From Synechococcus sp. C9 (GTDB taxonomy: Bacteria; Cyanobacteriota; Cyanobacteriia; Gloeomargaritales; Gloeomargaritaceae), in contig NZ_JALAAD010000001.1 in the NCBI RefSeq assembly GCF_022984075.1, positions 910,455 through 974,454 of the forward strand: a stretch of 64,000 bases of DNA. The letters are read 5' to 3'. How positions within the stretch are numbered: the stretch's first letter is position 1; every line of letters starts with the position of its first letter. Below the pieces are notes generated by a model, which was not told the DNA's origin, did not search any database, and saw nothing but the letters and a program-made list of their open reading frames with translations. The position numbers were made by a program, and so were the translations under genes. Positions 29,067 through 37,627 of this stretch are shown in pieces.

Positions 29067-29894
29067 ATGACGATTGCAACGGCTCACCCCAATCTCACCC
29101 TCCCCGACCACACGCAGTTACCGGAGAGCGATGGTACCTTTGTGAAAAATTTTCAGGAACACCCCCAAAGTTTGCTCTTGACGGATTCCATTTATCCGGT
29201 TTTGGACAGTCTGCACCCGGATGGACGCTATGCGATTGGGCAAGATTGCGGTATCTATTGGCGGCTGGTAGAACCGCCGGAGCGGGGAGCGGAAGCCCCA
29301 GACTGGTTTTATGTTCCCCATGTGCCCCCCCTGTTGGACGGTAAACGGCGGCGTTCCTATGTGCTGTGGCAGGAGGTGGTTGCCCCCTTGATTGTGATTG
29401 AATTTGTGTCTGGGGATGGCACGGCGGAGCGGGATACAGCCCCCCCTTGGGAGCGGGAAAACGGTAAACCGGGTAAATTTTGGGTGTACGAGCAGGCGAT
29501 TCGGGTGCCATTTTACGCCATTTATGAAGTGGACAAAGCCTCGGTTGAGGTGTACGAATTGGTGGGGAATCGTTACCAGCGGTGTGAGCCAAACCAACGG
29601 GGGCATTTTCCCATTGAGCCGTTGGGTGTGGAGCTAGGGATTTGGCAGGGCACCTATTTGCATCAGTCATTGCCCTGGTTACGGTGGTGGGATCAGGATG
29701 GGAATTTATTGCTCACTGGGGACGAACGGGCAGAACAAGAAAAACAACGGGCAGAACAGGAAAAGCACCGGGCGGAGCAGGAAAAACAACGGGCAGAACA
29801 GGAAAAGCATCGGGTGGAGCAGGAAAAACAACGGGCAGAACGTTTGGCGGCGAAGCTGAGAGACCTGGGGGTTGACCCGGATGAGTACTCGTGA
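29067..29894 (+). CDS. Uma2 family (DUF820) putative endonuclease, copy 3
   Basis: 275 residues. Same body as copies 1 and 2 with a few substitutions (DGRYAIGQ for DGQYAIGQ, HQSLPW for HQALPW), and five heptads RAEQEKQ/RAEQEKH/RVEQEKQ before RAERLAAKL. A 4-bp change in the leader (TTAATTAACAG for TTAAGAG) puts a stop in front of the ATG, which supports the ATG at 29067 as the true start for all three. Confidence 0.85.
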   Translation: MTIATAHPNLTLPDHTQLPESDGTFVKNFQEHPQSLLLTDSIYPVLDSLHPDGRYAIGQDCGIYWRLVEPPERGAEAPDWFYVPHVPPLLDGKRRRSYVLWQEVVAPLIVIEFVSGDGTAERDTAPPWERENGKPGKFWVYEQAIRVPFYAIYEVDKASVEVYELVGNRYQRCEPNQRGHFPIEPLGVELGIWQGTYLHQSLPWLRWWDQDGNLLLTGDERAEQEKQRAEQEKHRAEQEKQRAEQEKHRVEQEKQRAERLAAKLRDLGVDPDEYS

Positions 29895-30022
29895 CGCACC
29901 CCTAACTTGCGGCTAGGAACTTGAATTGAGCATAACAATGCGGAGAGGCGCACCCCCCATAACGAGAGCAATCTCACTGGATTAACGTTAACTGGCGTGC
30001 CAGAGGGATACAAAAATTCTGC

Positions 30023-30082
30023 AGAACCAAAGACTAGGGCGGTACCCCTGCGACCTCTATTCTATGCTCATTTAGGATTGCC
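30023..30082. mobile_element. Family B MITE fragment
   Basis: AGAACCAAAGACTAGGGCGG... to ...CTCATTTAGGATTGCC: the right half of family B, with the left end missing. Confidence 0.6.
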
Positions 30083-30099
30083 ACCAGTCAATGCACTCT

Positions 30100-31230
30100 C
30101 TAAATCACCGATGTCGTCTGGGCGAGGAATGCCAATACCTGAGCTGCGGGTAATGGGCGGGCAAACAGATACCCCTGGGCCAGGGGACAGCCCAACCGTT
30201 TCAGCCAGAGCCTCTGCATCTCCGTTTCCACCCCCTCCGCCACCACCGTCAGCCCCAAACTGGCACCCAAATTCACCATTGCCGCCACAATCGCCTGCGC
30301 CCGTGGCCCCATTCCCAGCAAAAACGAGCGGTCAATTTTCAGATATTGGATTGCCAAATCGTGCAGTCGCCCCAGGGAAGAATAACCCGTGCCAAAATCG
30401 TCTAATCCCACCAACACCCCCAATTCCCGCAGGTGAGACAGGGTATCATGCACGGCGGCCAACGGCCCCACCAACACCCCCTCCGTAATCTCCAAAACCA
30501 ACTGCTGAGGTTGTAACCCGGTGGCCTGCAACCCATCCGCCACATCCGAGACAAACCCCGGGTCGGTCAACTGTAGTGGTGATACATTGACGTGCATTTG
30601 TAAGCATAGCCAATCTGGCAACCGAGTCTGCCACTGAGCCAATTGGTGCAACGCCCGCCGCAATATCCACCGCCCCAGGGGCACCATCAACCCACTGGAC
30701 TCCGCCAAAGGGATAAACTCCCCCGGCCCCAACAGCCCCCCAATCGGATGTTGCCAGCGCACCAAAGCTTCAAACCCCACCGTTGCCCCCGTCACCACAT
30801 CCACCACCGGCTGGTAATGGAGGACAAACTCCTGCCGCATCAAGCCCAAATTGAGGTCGTACGTATATCCCTGCACCTGGGTTACCTCCTCGTCAAAAGG
30901 CACCTCCTGGTCAATGGTTGTGACCGTAATCACCACCGCCCGCACCCCCGGATTGGTCAATTCATTCAGGAAGGTCAACCCTAGCCCCCCCTCCCGGACA
31001 CGCAGAGCGCACCGCCCCGAGACACTGACCCCCGGTTCCTCGAGCACCTGATACCAAACCGCCTGCATCTCCGCAAAATCCCTTGGGTGGACGTAATCCC
31101 ACCAGTGATGCCCCAACAGCTCTGACCCTTCCCGTCCCAGCAGGGGTTGCCAACTGCCCCGAGTGCCAATCACTACCCCAGCCTGATTTACCAGTAATAC
31201 CGGTTCCTTGGGAGCTAAATGAGAGATCAT
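30100..31230 (-). CDS. PAS-EAL protein, probable c-di-GMP phosphodiesterase
   Basis: 376 residues. N-terminal PAS domain (~10-110: VVIGTRGSWQPLLGREGSEL, then HPRDFAEMQAVWYQVLEEPG). EAL domain ~130-376 with a full catalytic set: GFEALVRWQHP, the Asn in MHVNVSPLQL, VLEITEG, VGLDDFGTGYSSL, YLKIDRSFL, VVAEGVET and CPLAQGYLFARPL. No GGDEF domain. It should hydrolyse c-di-GMP in response to a signal sensed by PAS. Unlinked to other signalling genes here. Confidence 0.92.
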   Translation of the reverse strand: MISHLAPKEPVLLVNQAGVVIGTRGSWQPLLGREGSELLGHHWWDYVHPRDFAEMQAVWYQVLEEPGVSVSGRCALRVREGGLGLTFLNELTNPGVRAVVITVTTIDQEVPFDEEVTQVQGYTYDLNLGLMRQEFVLHYQPVVDVVTGATVGFEALVRWQHPIGGLLGPGEFIPLAESSGLMVPLGRWILRRALHQLAQWQTRLPDWLCLQMHVNVSPLQLTDPGFVSDVADGLQATGLQPQQLVLEITEGVLVGPLAAVHDTLSHLRELGVLVGLDDFGTGYSSLGRLHDLAIQYLKIDRSFLLGMGPRAQAIVAAMVNLGASLGLTVVAEGVETEMQRLWLKRLGCPLAQGYLFARPLPAAQVLAFLAQTTSVI

Positions 31231-31550
31231 AAAAAGAGGGTTATATATGTGAAAGGAGCATGAAATTAGGAGCTAATTCAAGATTTAGTCCCGAAAAAGC
31301 CCTAGACGTTTTAGCCATTAAATGATTTACGTTAGTTAATAAGATAACAGACCTGAGATCAGGAATAATCCGTAAAAATGCTCAAAAAACCTGCCCCGCT
31401 GTCTCCGTAAAAACTCGTTGATTTAAACAAAAATTAATCTTTAGAGAACAATGTGATACTTTCGTTATGACAAAACCTAGTAACCCATAGGGCAGTCATC
31501 ATGGTTAGGGATTGAGATCAGGTTCAACCTGCACCAACCCCATCCGCCAT
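31231..31550. other. Gene-free region between the EAL gene and xth
   Basis: About 320 bp, AT-rich, with short A/T runs. No reading frame, repeat copy or RNA that I recognise. It presumably carries the EAL gene promoter at its left side. Confidence 0.5.
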
Positions 31551-32339
31551 CTAGGGAACGAGTTCCAAAACCACCGGGGTATGATCACTGGGTTGTGCCC
31601 AACTGCGGGGTTCCCGGTCAATCCAACAGTTCTTGACCCCAGGACACAAGGAAGCACTAACCAAAATATGGTCAATCCGCCAGCCCTGGTTACGGCGAAA
31701 TGCACCCGCCCGGTAGTCCCACCAGGTAAATTGCCCCGCCTCCTGGGAACATAACCGCAACCCATCATGGAAATTCAGGCTTAAAAAATTCGCAAATGCC
31801 TGCCGTTCCGGGGGGGAAGCCATAATATGTTCCGCTTTATTTTCTGGGTCATAAATATCCAAATCCGTTGGGGCAATGTTCCAATCCCCACAGACGCACA
31901 CCGGCAAATTTAGGGATGCAAAATGACTTAAATACTGATGCAATGCCCGCAACCAACGTAATTTGTAATCATACTTCTCACTGCCCACACTTTGCCCATT
32001 GGGAACATAGATATTAATGATTTCTATGCCGTTAATTTGAGCGTGGATCAGTCGTTTTTGGGCATCCAAATCCCCAACCGCTTCTGCCCCTAAAACCGGC
32101 GTAAACCCAATCGAAATTGAAGTGGGTATGATTTTACTCAAAATAGCGACCCCATTGTAGGATTTCTGCCCCGCAACGGCACAGGTGTAACCAGGGAAAC
32201 TATCCTGGGGAAATTGCTCATCCACTACTTTCGTTTCCTGCAAACATAAAATATCTACGGGATTCTTTTGTAACCACTGTTGAATATGCCCTAAACGAGT
32301 CCGAATTGAATTCACATTCCAAGTGGCAATTTGCATCAT
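31551..32339 (-). CDS. xth: Exodeoxyribonuclease III
   Basis: 262 residues of the EEP superfamily. Motifs: TWNVNSIRTRLGH at the N-terminus, LCLQETKV near 33, IYVPNGQ, CGDWNIAPTDLDIY near 152, GWRIDHILVS near 223 and PSDHTPVVLEL at the C-terminus; all catalytic residues are present. It acts as AP endonuclease and 3'-5' exonuclease in base-excision repair. Confidence 0.95.
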   Translation of the reverse strand: MMQIATWNVNSIRTRLGHIQQWLQKNPVDILCLQETKVVDEQFPQDSFPGYTCAVAGQKSYNGVAILSKIIPTSISIGFTPVLGAEAVGDLDAQKRLIHAQINGIEIINIYVPNGQSVGSEKYDYKLRWLRALHQYLSHFASLNLPVCVCGDWNIAPTDLDIYDPENKAEHIMASPPERQAFANFLSLNFHDGLRLCSQEAGQFTWWDYRAGAFRRNQGWRIDHILVSASLCPGVKNCWIDREPRSWAQPSDHTPVVLELVP

Positions 32340-32504
32340 TCATTTAACCAAAACCCCTCCGTAGTATAGCACCGCATCCAGGCGATTTGACCAAGACTAA
32401 AATCCCCCCACCCATGCCCCTGACGGTATTGATTATTGATTAAATTACCCCGTGTTAAAGAACCTATCCCATGTCTGGGAAATGGTTTACCCTGTGCCCC
32501 GCAC

Positions 32505-32716
32505 ATGGGCATCCCTAAAAATAGGTCGCAGGGGTGTAGCCCCCGTCTGTGGTTCTCAATAATATTGACATTTCAGCGAAATAATCTGCCAATGCTGACA
32601 ATACAGGGCACCTCTATAAAATTCAAAGTTAGCGGTCGCAAGCGCCCTTGGTTCTGGGTAATATGGGCATTCCCACGATGGGATTGATGATTGGTTCAAA
32701 TAAATAGAGGTTCCCT
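32505..32716. mobile_element. Family A MITEs, one divergent and one complete
   Basis: A divergent copy (TGGGCATCCCTAAAAATAGG, core GTCGCAGGGGTGTAGCCCCCG) runs from about 32505 to 32603. A complete copy, AGGGCACCTCTATAAAATTC... to ...AAATAGAGGTTCCCT, follows at 32605-32716 with a shortened core. Confidence 0.75.
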
Positions 32717-32767
32717 TACATAGAGATGCCCAAATGTCTAATTTTTGAGGAGAAAAGCAGTCAAATG

Positions 32768-32797
32768 AAAAGGAGCCAGAAAAACCCTCCTAGCTCC
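32768..32797 (-). terminator. Probable terminator of psaFJL
   Basis: Minus strand: 8-bp stem GGAGCTAG/CTGGCTCC (one G-T pair) with a ten-base loop, followed by TTTTC. It is 29 bp beyond the psaL stop. Confidence 0.6.
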
Positions 32798-32825
32798 CCC
32801 ATTTTTGCCCATCAGAATGATGGAA

Positions 32826-33293
32826 TTAATTAAACAAATTGCCGCCAATCCCTTGCAAAACGGGCAAGAAAAACAGCAGGACACCGGCAAACATCACCCC
32901 ACCAGCGCCCCCAATCAGAAAACTGCCGGTAAAGCTACTCCAGCCCTCGGCGGTTTGCAATTGATCCGTTGCGCCCGGGTTCGGCTTATCAAAGGAAACA
33001 CTGCCGTATAGGGACAAACAAACGGTCAAAATCAATACCAACCCCAAAGCGGCTAATACACCCGCAACCAGGGCATATTCCGAATCCCGCAGGGGCCCCA
33101 GTTTATAAAAAGGCCCCACCAACAAATACCCGTGCGCCATGCCCACCTCCAAACCCCGCCGGGAGGGTTCCAAGCCGGGACGATAGGCTGGCAAATTATT
33201 CACTAAAACCATCCCCAAACCCGCACTCACCGGGGTTTCCAGATGGCCGAGTTGGGCATCCCCCCGCCAGGGGCGTACAAAATCTTCACTCAT
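32826..33293 (-). CDS. psaL: Photosystem I subunit XI, PsaL
   Basis: 155 residues from the ATG at 33293, which has AGAGG eight bases upstream; the frame is open to 33302. Signature parts: LGHLETPVSAG, NLPAYRPGLEPSRRGLEVGM, AHGYLLVGPFYKLGPLRDSE and AEGWSSFTGSFLIGG, with three membrane helices. PsaL connects PSI monomers into trimers or tetramers. Third gene after psaF and psaJ. Confidence 0.95.
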   Translation of the reverse strand: MSEDFVRPWRGDAQLGHLETPVSAGLGMVLVNNLPAYRPGLEPSRRGLEVGMAHGYLLVGPFYKLGPLRDSEYALVAGVLAALGLVLILTVCLSLYGSVSFDKPNPGATDQLQTAEGWSSFTGSFLIGGAGGVMFAGVLLFFLPVLQGIGGNLFN

Positions 33294-33359
33294 GGACATC
33301 ACCTCTTAACAATTGGAACGTTTGGGACGTGTATCAATGGAACGACAACCTAAAAAAGC

Positions 33360-33485
33360 CTAAAAAGGCAAAGCCAAAGCATCGGGATAAAACCGATTGA
33401 CTTCAATCAAAATACCGGCAATGAGGAACATCCAAACGGTCAACAATACCGGCGCAAACGAGAGATACTTCAAAAAATCCTGCAT
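33360..33485 (-). CDS. psaJ: Photosystem I subunit IX, PsaJ
   Basis: 41 residues: [20 protein letters not shown] and then [21 protein letters not shown] in two parts of one chain. The pattern of a single helix followed by ILIE-NRF-PD is the PsaJ signature. GGAGT lies eight bases before the ATG. It starts 11 bp after the psaF stop and ends 66 bp before the psaL start. Confidence 0.94.
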   Translation of the reverse strand: MQDFLKYLSFAPVLLTVWMFLIAGILIEVNRFYPDALALPF

Positions 33486-33496
33486 GGGGGTTACTC

Positions 33497-34051
33497 CTAA
33501 CGGGGGGATACGGGAATTTCGTTGTCTTTAACGGTCAATTGCCCAGTGGTCAATTCACGGAACGCCATCAAGGGCCAGCTAAAGCCGGACAGCATACAGC
33601 GAATCGCCAGGGGCACATCAATGATAATTTCTTTTTCCGTCGGGTCTTTTTCCGTCCGCACCGCAATCAGATAGGCACGTCCCACCCAACCAATCCAACC
33701 GGCGATGTACAAAAACAACACCCCCGGCAGGGTAAATTCAGCGGCATGGGACCAACGACCATCCGCAATCAAATGGGGTAAGCCATCTTCTCCACACAGC
33801 AACCCCTGGTCGGCATACCGGTTAAAACGAGCCTGGGTCTGGGCAATCCGCCGCTCCACCGCCGCCGCCTGGGGACTTCCCGCCGCATACAAAGACAATC
33901 GGGCTTCCTGGGTCGCCACCTCACTCTTCAAACGTTGTTGAAACGCCGCCGACTCCCGACAAGGGGTTAAGCCCGCCACGTCCGCCTGAGCCGCCGGTGT
34001 CCAGGTACACCACAGGGCCAGCGCCAAGACCAAAGCCAGGACTTTTGCCAT
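33497..34051 (-). CDS. psaF: Photosystem I subunit III, PsaF
   Basis: 184 residues from the ATG at 34051; AGAGGA sits seven bases before it, while the ATG six bases further upstream would be too close. A signal peptide [23 protein letters not shown] directs the N-terminal part to the lumen. [19 protein letters not shown] carries one conserved Cys and [18 protein letters not shown] the other; [20 protein letters not shown] is the membrane helix. PsaF supports docking of plastocyanin or cytochrome c6. Confidence 0.95.
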   Translation of the reverse strand: MAKVLALVLALALWCTWTPAAQADVAGLTPCRESAAFQQRLKSEVATQEARLSLYAAGSPQAAAVERRIAQTQARFNRYADQGLLCGEDGLPHLIADGRWSHAAEFTLPGVLFLYIAGWIGWVGRAYLIAVRTEKDPTEKEIIIDVPLAIRCMLSGFSWPLMAFRELTTGQLTVKDNEIPVSPR

Positions 34052-34194
34052 ATCCATTTCCTCTCATCACGGATAAAATGTCCAATTGGTGGGAGAATCC
34101 ACATTCCCCACATCGGCATTCACTATATCGTGACCTGCGCCCTTCCCCCCGCCGTCGCAATGTTCTGTAAACTTGTAACACAATGTAACTTTTT

Positions 34195-34977
34195 ATGACG
34201 CAGTTCAACAAAAAATTCCCCTGGTGGGTGCTGGTGCTGGTCTGGGTGGCGGGGTGTCAATGGGGTTTATTGCCCTCCAGCGGTCTTTCTAAGGCCCAGC
34301 AAGCCCAGCGGGATCAATTAAACCGGCAAGGGGTGGAAAAAGCCCACGCCAAGGACTACACCGGGGCGATTGACCTGTTGACCCAGGCGATTGAGCGATT
34401 TCCCCAGGATGCGGAGCTTTATTACAATCGGGGTTCCGTGTACAGTGACATGGGCAAACCCAACGAGGCGATTCAGGATTTTACCCAGGCGATCCAACTC
34501 AACCCCAAGCTGGTCAGTGCCTACAACAACCGGGGCATCACCTACGCCCGGGGGAATAATTACGCCCAAGCGATTGCCGATTTTAGCCAAGCCCTGCGGA
34601 TTGACCCCAATTTTACCGATGCCTATATCAACCGGGCCAAGGCGCACCGACTCCAGGGCAATTATCAGGCATCCCTCGCCGATTGTAATGCAATTTTACA
34701 GAAACAACCGGACTTGGCACAGGGGTATTACCAGCGGGGAAGTACCTGGCTGGCGATGAAAGATTACCGCAAAGCGATTGAAGATTTAAACCAGGCTCTG
34801 CGTTATGACCCGCAATTAGCACCAGCCTACGCTCAAAAAGGGGTGGCCCATCGGGCGTTGGGGGAACGGCAGGCCGCCATCGAAGCGTGGGAGCAGGCGG
34901 CACAGTTATTCAAAAAACAGGGGGACACAGACGGGTTGAACCAAGTCAGTCGTTTAATGCAACAGATGATCCGATGA
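34195..34977 (+). CDS. TPR-repeat lipoprotein
   Basis: 260 residues. A short hydrophobic N-terminus ends in VWVAGC, a lipobox. About six tetratricopeptide repeats follow from residue 45 (e.g. AELYYNRGSVYSDMGKPNEA, VSAYNNRGITYARGNNYAQA). It would act as a protein-protein scaffold at the membrane. Divergent from psaF, 143 bp away; overlaps gpsA by ATGA. Confidence 0.88.
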   Translation: MTQFNKKFPWWVLVLVWVAGCQWGLLPSSGLSKAQQAQRDQLNRQGVEKAHAKDYTGAIDLLTQAIERFPQDAELYYNRGSVYSDMGKPNEAIQDFTQAIQLNPKLVSAYNNRGITYARGNNYAQAIADFSQALRIDPNFTDAYINRAKAHRLQGNYQASLADCNAILQKQPDLAQGYYQRGSTWLAMKDYRKAIEDLNQALRYDPQLAPAYAQKGVAHRALGERQAAIEAWEQAAQLFKKQGDTDGLNQVSRLMQQMIR

Positions 34978-35903
34978 CCCCAGAGGTGGTGGCGGTGTTG
35001 GGGGGTGGGATGTGGGGTTCCCTACTGGCGGAACTGATCCGGCGCAACGGCTATCCGGTGCAGGTGTGGTCCCGACGGCAGGGTGGGGATATGCAGGCGG
35101 TGGTGCAACCCGCTACAGTGGTGGTGGTGGCGGTATCTGTGGCTGGGGTTTTACCGGTCATGCAGGGGCTAAAAACCTTGCCCCCCGATGCCATTCTGGT
35201 CAGTACCACCAAAGGTTTAATGCCTGGTAGTTGCAGTACGCCTGCCCAAATGTGGCAAAGGGCATTTCCTGAGCATGGGGTGGTGGCCCTTTCCGGCCCC
35301 AACCTAGCGGCAGAGATTGCCCAGGGCTTACCAGCGGCAACGGTGGCGGCCAGTGTGCGGGTGGAGGCGGCGCAACGGGTACAGCGGGTGTTGGCCTCGG
35401 AGCGGTTCCGGGTTTACACCAATGATGACCCCCTGGGCACGGAGTTGGGGGGAGCGTTGAAAAATGTGATGGCGATTGCCGCCGGAGTGTGTGACGGTCT
35501 CCATTTGGGGGCGAATGCCAAGGCCAGTTTAATTACCCGGGCCCTGGCGGAAATGGTGCGGGTGGCGGTGGCGTTGGGTGCCCATGCTCATACGTTGTAT
35601 GGACTTTCGGGACTGGGGGATTTGCTGGCGACCTGCAATAGTCCCCTCAGCCGCAATTATCGCCTCGGCTATGGGTTGGCCCAGGGGCAGAGCTTGGCAG
35701 AAATTTTGCAGGAACTCCAAACCACGGTGGAGGGGGTGAATACCACGCACGTATTGGTGCAGTTGGCGGATCAACGGGGGATTCGGGTGCCAATTGCCCA
35801 GCAGGTGTACCAATTGCTCGAACAGCGGGTCACTCCCCAGCAGGCGGTGGTTGAACTTATGGGGCGAGATTTGAAAGCAGAGTTTCATCCAAACCCGCTA
35901 TGA
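34974..35903 (+). CDS. gpsA: Glycerol-3-phosphate dehydrogenase [NAD(P)+]
   Basis: 309 residues from the ATG at 34974, which overlaps the TPR stop; a longer frame upstream lies inside that gene. Motifs: AVLGGGMWGSLLAELI (nucleotide site), SGPNLAAEIAQGLPAAT, GGALKNVMAIAAG (catalytic Lys) and NAKASLITRALAEM. It makes sn-glycerol-3-phosphate for phospholipids. The N-terminal region is slightly shorter than usual around residues 35-60. tRNA-Ala follows 16 bp downstream. Confidence 0.94.
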   Translation: MTPEVVAVLGGGMWGSLLAELIRRNGYPVQVWSRRQGGDMQAVVQPATVVVVAVSVAGVLPVMQGLKTLPPDAILVSTTKGLMPGSCSTPAQMWQRAFPEHGVVALSGPNLAAEIAQGLPAATVAASVRVEAAQRVQRVLASERFRVYTNDDPLGTELGGALKNVMAIAAGVCDGLHLGANAKASLITRALAEMVRVAVALGAHAHTLYGLSGLGDLLATCNSPLSRNYRLGYGLAQGQSLAEILQELQTTVEGVNTTHVLVQLADQRGIRVPIAQQVYQLLEQRVTPQQAVVELMGRDLKAEFHPNPL

Positions 35904-35919
35904 TAAAAAATGCCCATTC

Positions 35920-35992
35920 GGGGAATTAGCTCAGTTGGTAGAGCGCTGCGATCGCACCGCAGAGGTCAGGAGTTCGAATCTCCTATTCTCCA
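35920..35992 (+). tRNA. tRNA-Ala (anticodon CGC)
   Basis: 73 nt with a complete cloverleaf: acceptor GGGGAAT/ATTCTCC, D arm GCTCAGTTGGTAGAGC, anticodon stem CTGCG/CGCAG with loop ATCGCAC (anticodon CGC), and T arm AGGAG-TTCGAATCTCCT. Pair 3-70 is G-T, the alanine identity element. CCA is not encoded. The anticodon reads GCG codons. Confidence 0.95.
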
Positions 35993-36155
35993 TATCCTTA
36001 GCTTCCCATGCAGTACCATAACCGCCCAAAACCCCGATAAATACACGGTTTCAGACATATAGCAATCCTATTTGATTAACGAAGAGAAATTCCCCAGAAC
36101 CAACGATGGAGGTGCCCCTGCGACTCATGTTCTAAATTCATTCAGATTTACTATA

Positions 36156-37053
36156 GAACCTGTTTGCAATCATTTTAAGCGATTCTACGTAGGATTAAGC
36201 GTATGGCACAAATTCTGATTTTTGTTTGACTTGTCTTGATTAAGCCTTCACAGTTTTTCCATAATACTCTGCATTGATTTATCCACGCATTGGTTCTTTC
36301 TACTATCCATCGCTTCGCAATCACCACAAATCCTTGCTTCTGTGGATTCTCTTTCTTCGATTTGGCTTTCTGTTCCGGTGTAATTTTTTTTGATATCTCA
36401 ATGATTATCTTATTCCGCAAAAGTGGTTCCATTTTTTCTATCTCTTCTTCTAAATATCTTTTTTGATAGCCGTTATCTAGTAAAATTGTTACCTCTTGAG
36501 GCAGTTCTAAAAAGAATTGTTTATGCTCTCTTATTATTTCTAATAATCCATGATTGTCGCTCAGGCTTGCTTTACTACATAAGATAAAGTAGGGATTCCC
36601 TAAAGTATCCACCAATAAATGCCGTTTGATTCCGTTAGTGCATTTATAGTGACAAAATCCTTTCGTTTCAATGCCTGCTGTATCTGTGTTCTTCACACAC
36701 ATAGAGTCCCCTATGAGCAAGCTAGGATATTCTTTTTTTTAATCTCTCTCTTTCAATTTTCTCCAATGCTACCAATACCCTTTCCCAAGTACCATTATTT
36801 TGCCATCGCCGAAACTGAGAGTACACAGTCTGCCACTTGGGGAAATCTCGAGGTAAGTCTCGCCATTGACAGCCATTTTTGAGCTGATACATGATGGCAT
36901 TGACGATGGCATGCCTTGAAACTACATGCTTTTTTGTCTTACTCTTTGGTAGATATTGGTCTAAAATCTCAAATTGTGATGCGCTTAAATTGGTTGTGTA
37001 TGTCATTGCTCTACCTGTAATTTCTTTCTCCCAGTATAATTGCAAACAGGTTC
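36156..37053 (-). mobile_element. IS5-family insertion sequence
   Basis: About 898 bp with inverted ends GAACCTGTTTGCAAT / ATTGCAAACAGGTTC, flanked on both sides by TATA (36152-36155 and 37054-37057). Because the target itself contains TATA, the exact duplication (2 to 4 bp) is ambiguous. It is AT-richer than its surroundings. It carries one transposase in two frames. Confidence 0.88.
36175..37006 (-). CDS. IS5-family transposase, two overlapping frames joined by slippage
   Basis: Frame 1 (ATG at 37006 to a stop at 36722) gives MTYTTNLSASQFEILDQYLP with CQWRDLPRDFPKWQTVYSQF, the IS5 N-terminal DUF4096-type domain. Frame 2 (to 36175) has the DDE residues: IGDSMCVKNTD, ILLDNGYQ and VERTNAWINQCRV. 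The frames meet at a run of eight A (36733-36740, minus-strand AAAAAAAAGA). Joining them needs +1 or slippage on the A run, and then gives ...KKEYPSLLIGDS. Either programmed, as in several IS5 subgroups, or a recent mutation; intact coding otherwise suggests a live element. Confidence 0.85.
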
Positions 37054-37514
37054 TATAGCCGTCCTACTTGATTAACGAAGAGAAATTCCCCAGAACCAAA
37101 TATGGGGGTGCCCCCCTGCGACCCATATTCTAAATTCATTCAGATTTACTATAGCAATCCTACTTGATTAACGAAGAGAAATTCCCCAGAACCAAATATG
37201 GGGGTGCCCCCTGCGACCCATATTCTAAATTCATTCAGATTTACTATAGCCGTCCTACTTGATTAACGAAGAGAAATTCCCCAGAATCAAATATGGGGGT
37301 GCCCCCCTGCGACCCATGTTCTAAATTCATTCAGATTTACTATAGCCGTCCTACTTGATTAACGAAGAGAAATTCCCCAAAACCAAATACGGGGGTGCCC
37401 CCCTGCGACCGCTAACTTTGAATTTCATAGAGGTGCCCTTAATTGATACTTAAAAACTCAAGGGTTGTCGGGCATTGTCCCGGTACTTGGTTCTGTAGAA
37501 TTTCGGTATGTTTT

Positions 37515-37627
37515 AGGACACCTCTAAAAATAAGGCGCAGGGGCGTAGCCACCATCCCTGGTTCTCCTGAATATAAGGGTTCCAGCGAGATAATTTTGTA
37601 TCGTTGTGAATAAATATAAGGTGTCCT
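37515..37627. mobile_element. Family A MITE (divergent subtype)
   Basis: 113 bp, AGGACACCTCTAAAAATAAGG... to ...AATATAAGGTGTCCT, core GCGCAGGGGCGTAGCC. On both sides (about 37440-37514 and 37660-37745) are more decayed core-like pieces such as GGGCATTGTCCCGGTACTTGG. An 80-residue frame here is not a gene. Confidence 0.7.

Larger units (their letters stand above)
27129..30019 (+). repeat. Tandem triplication of a ~0.9-kb unit carrying a Uma2 gene
   Basis: Units begin at AGAATCAAGTAGGGAGACAA: 27129, 28041 and 28974 (periods 912 and 933 bp; the 21-bp difference is one heptad codon block). Each unit holds the same leader (AGAATC...GATTCT inverted repeat, then AGGTAACCCCTGTGGGAG), the Uma2 gene and the tail ACGTTAACTGGCGTGCCAG. 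In the third unit the tail is displaced by about 90 bp of other sequence. Identity between units is very high, also at synonymous sites. Confidence 0.92.
36058..37439. repeat. Tandem array of family B units, split by an IS5-family element and ending in an A/B hybrid
   Basis: Units starting at TATAG: 36058-36151, then the IS, then 37054-37149, 37150-37244, 37245-37340 and 37341-37439. Units of 94-96 bp share TATAGC(C/A)(G/A)TCCTACTTG, the core and TCATTCAGATTTAC. The last unit keeps the family B left half to GCGACC and then switches to GCTAACTTTGAATTTC...AGAGGTGCCCT, an inverted family A end. Confidence 0.88.

Noticed and set aside
27129-30019. CRISPR-like array
   Set aside because: The repeat is a ~0.9-kb gene-bearing unit, not short repeats with unique spacers. 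No CRISPR array is visible in the window.
36058-37439. CRISPR interpretation of the regularly spaced short repeats
   Set aside because: The whole ~95-bp unit is repeated without variable spacers, and the same unit occurs dispersed elsewhere as a MITE.
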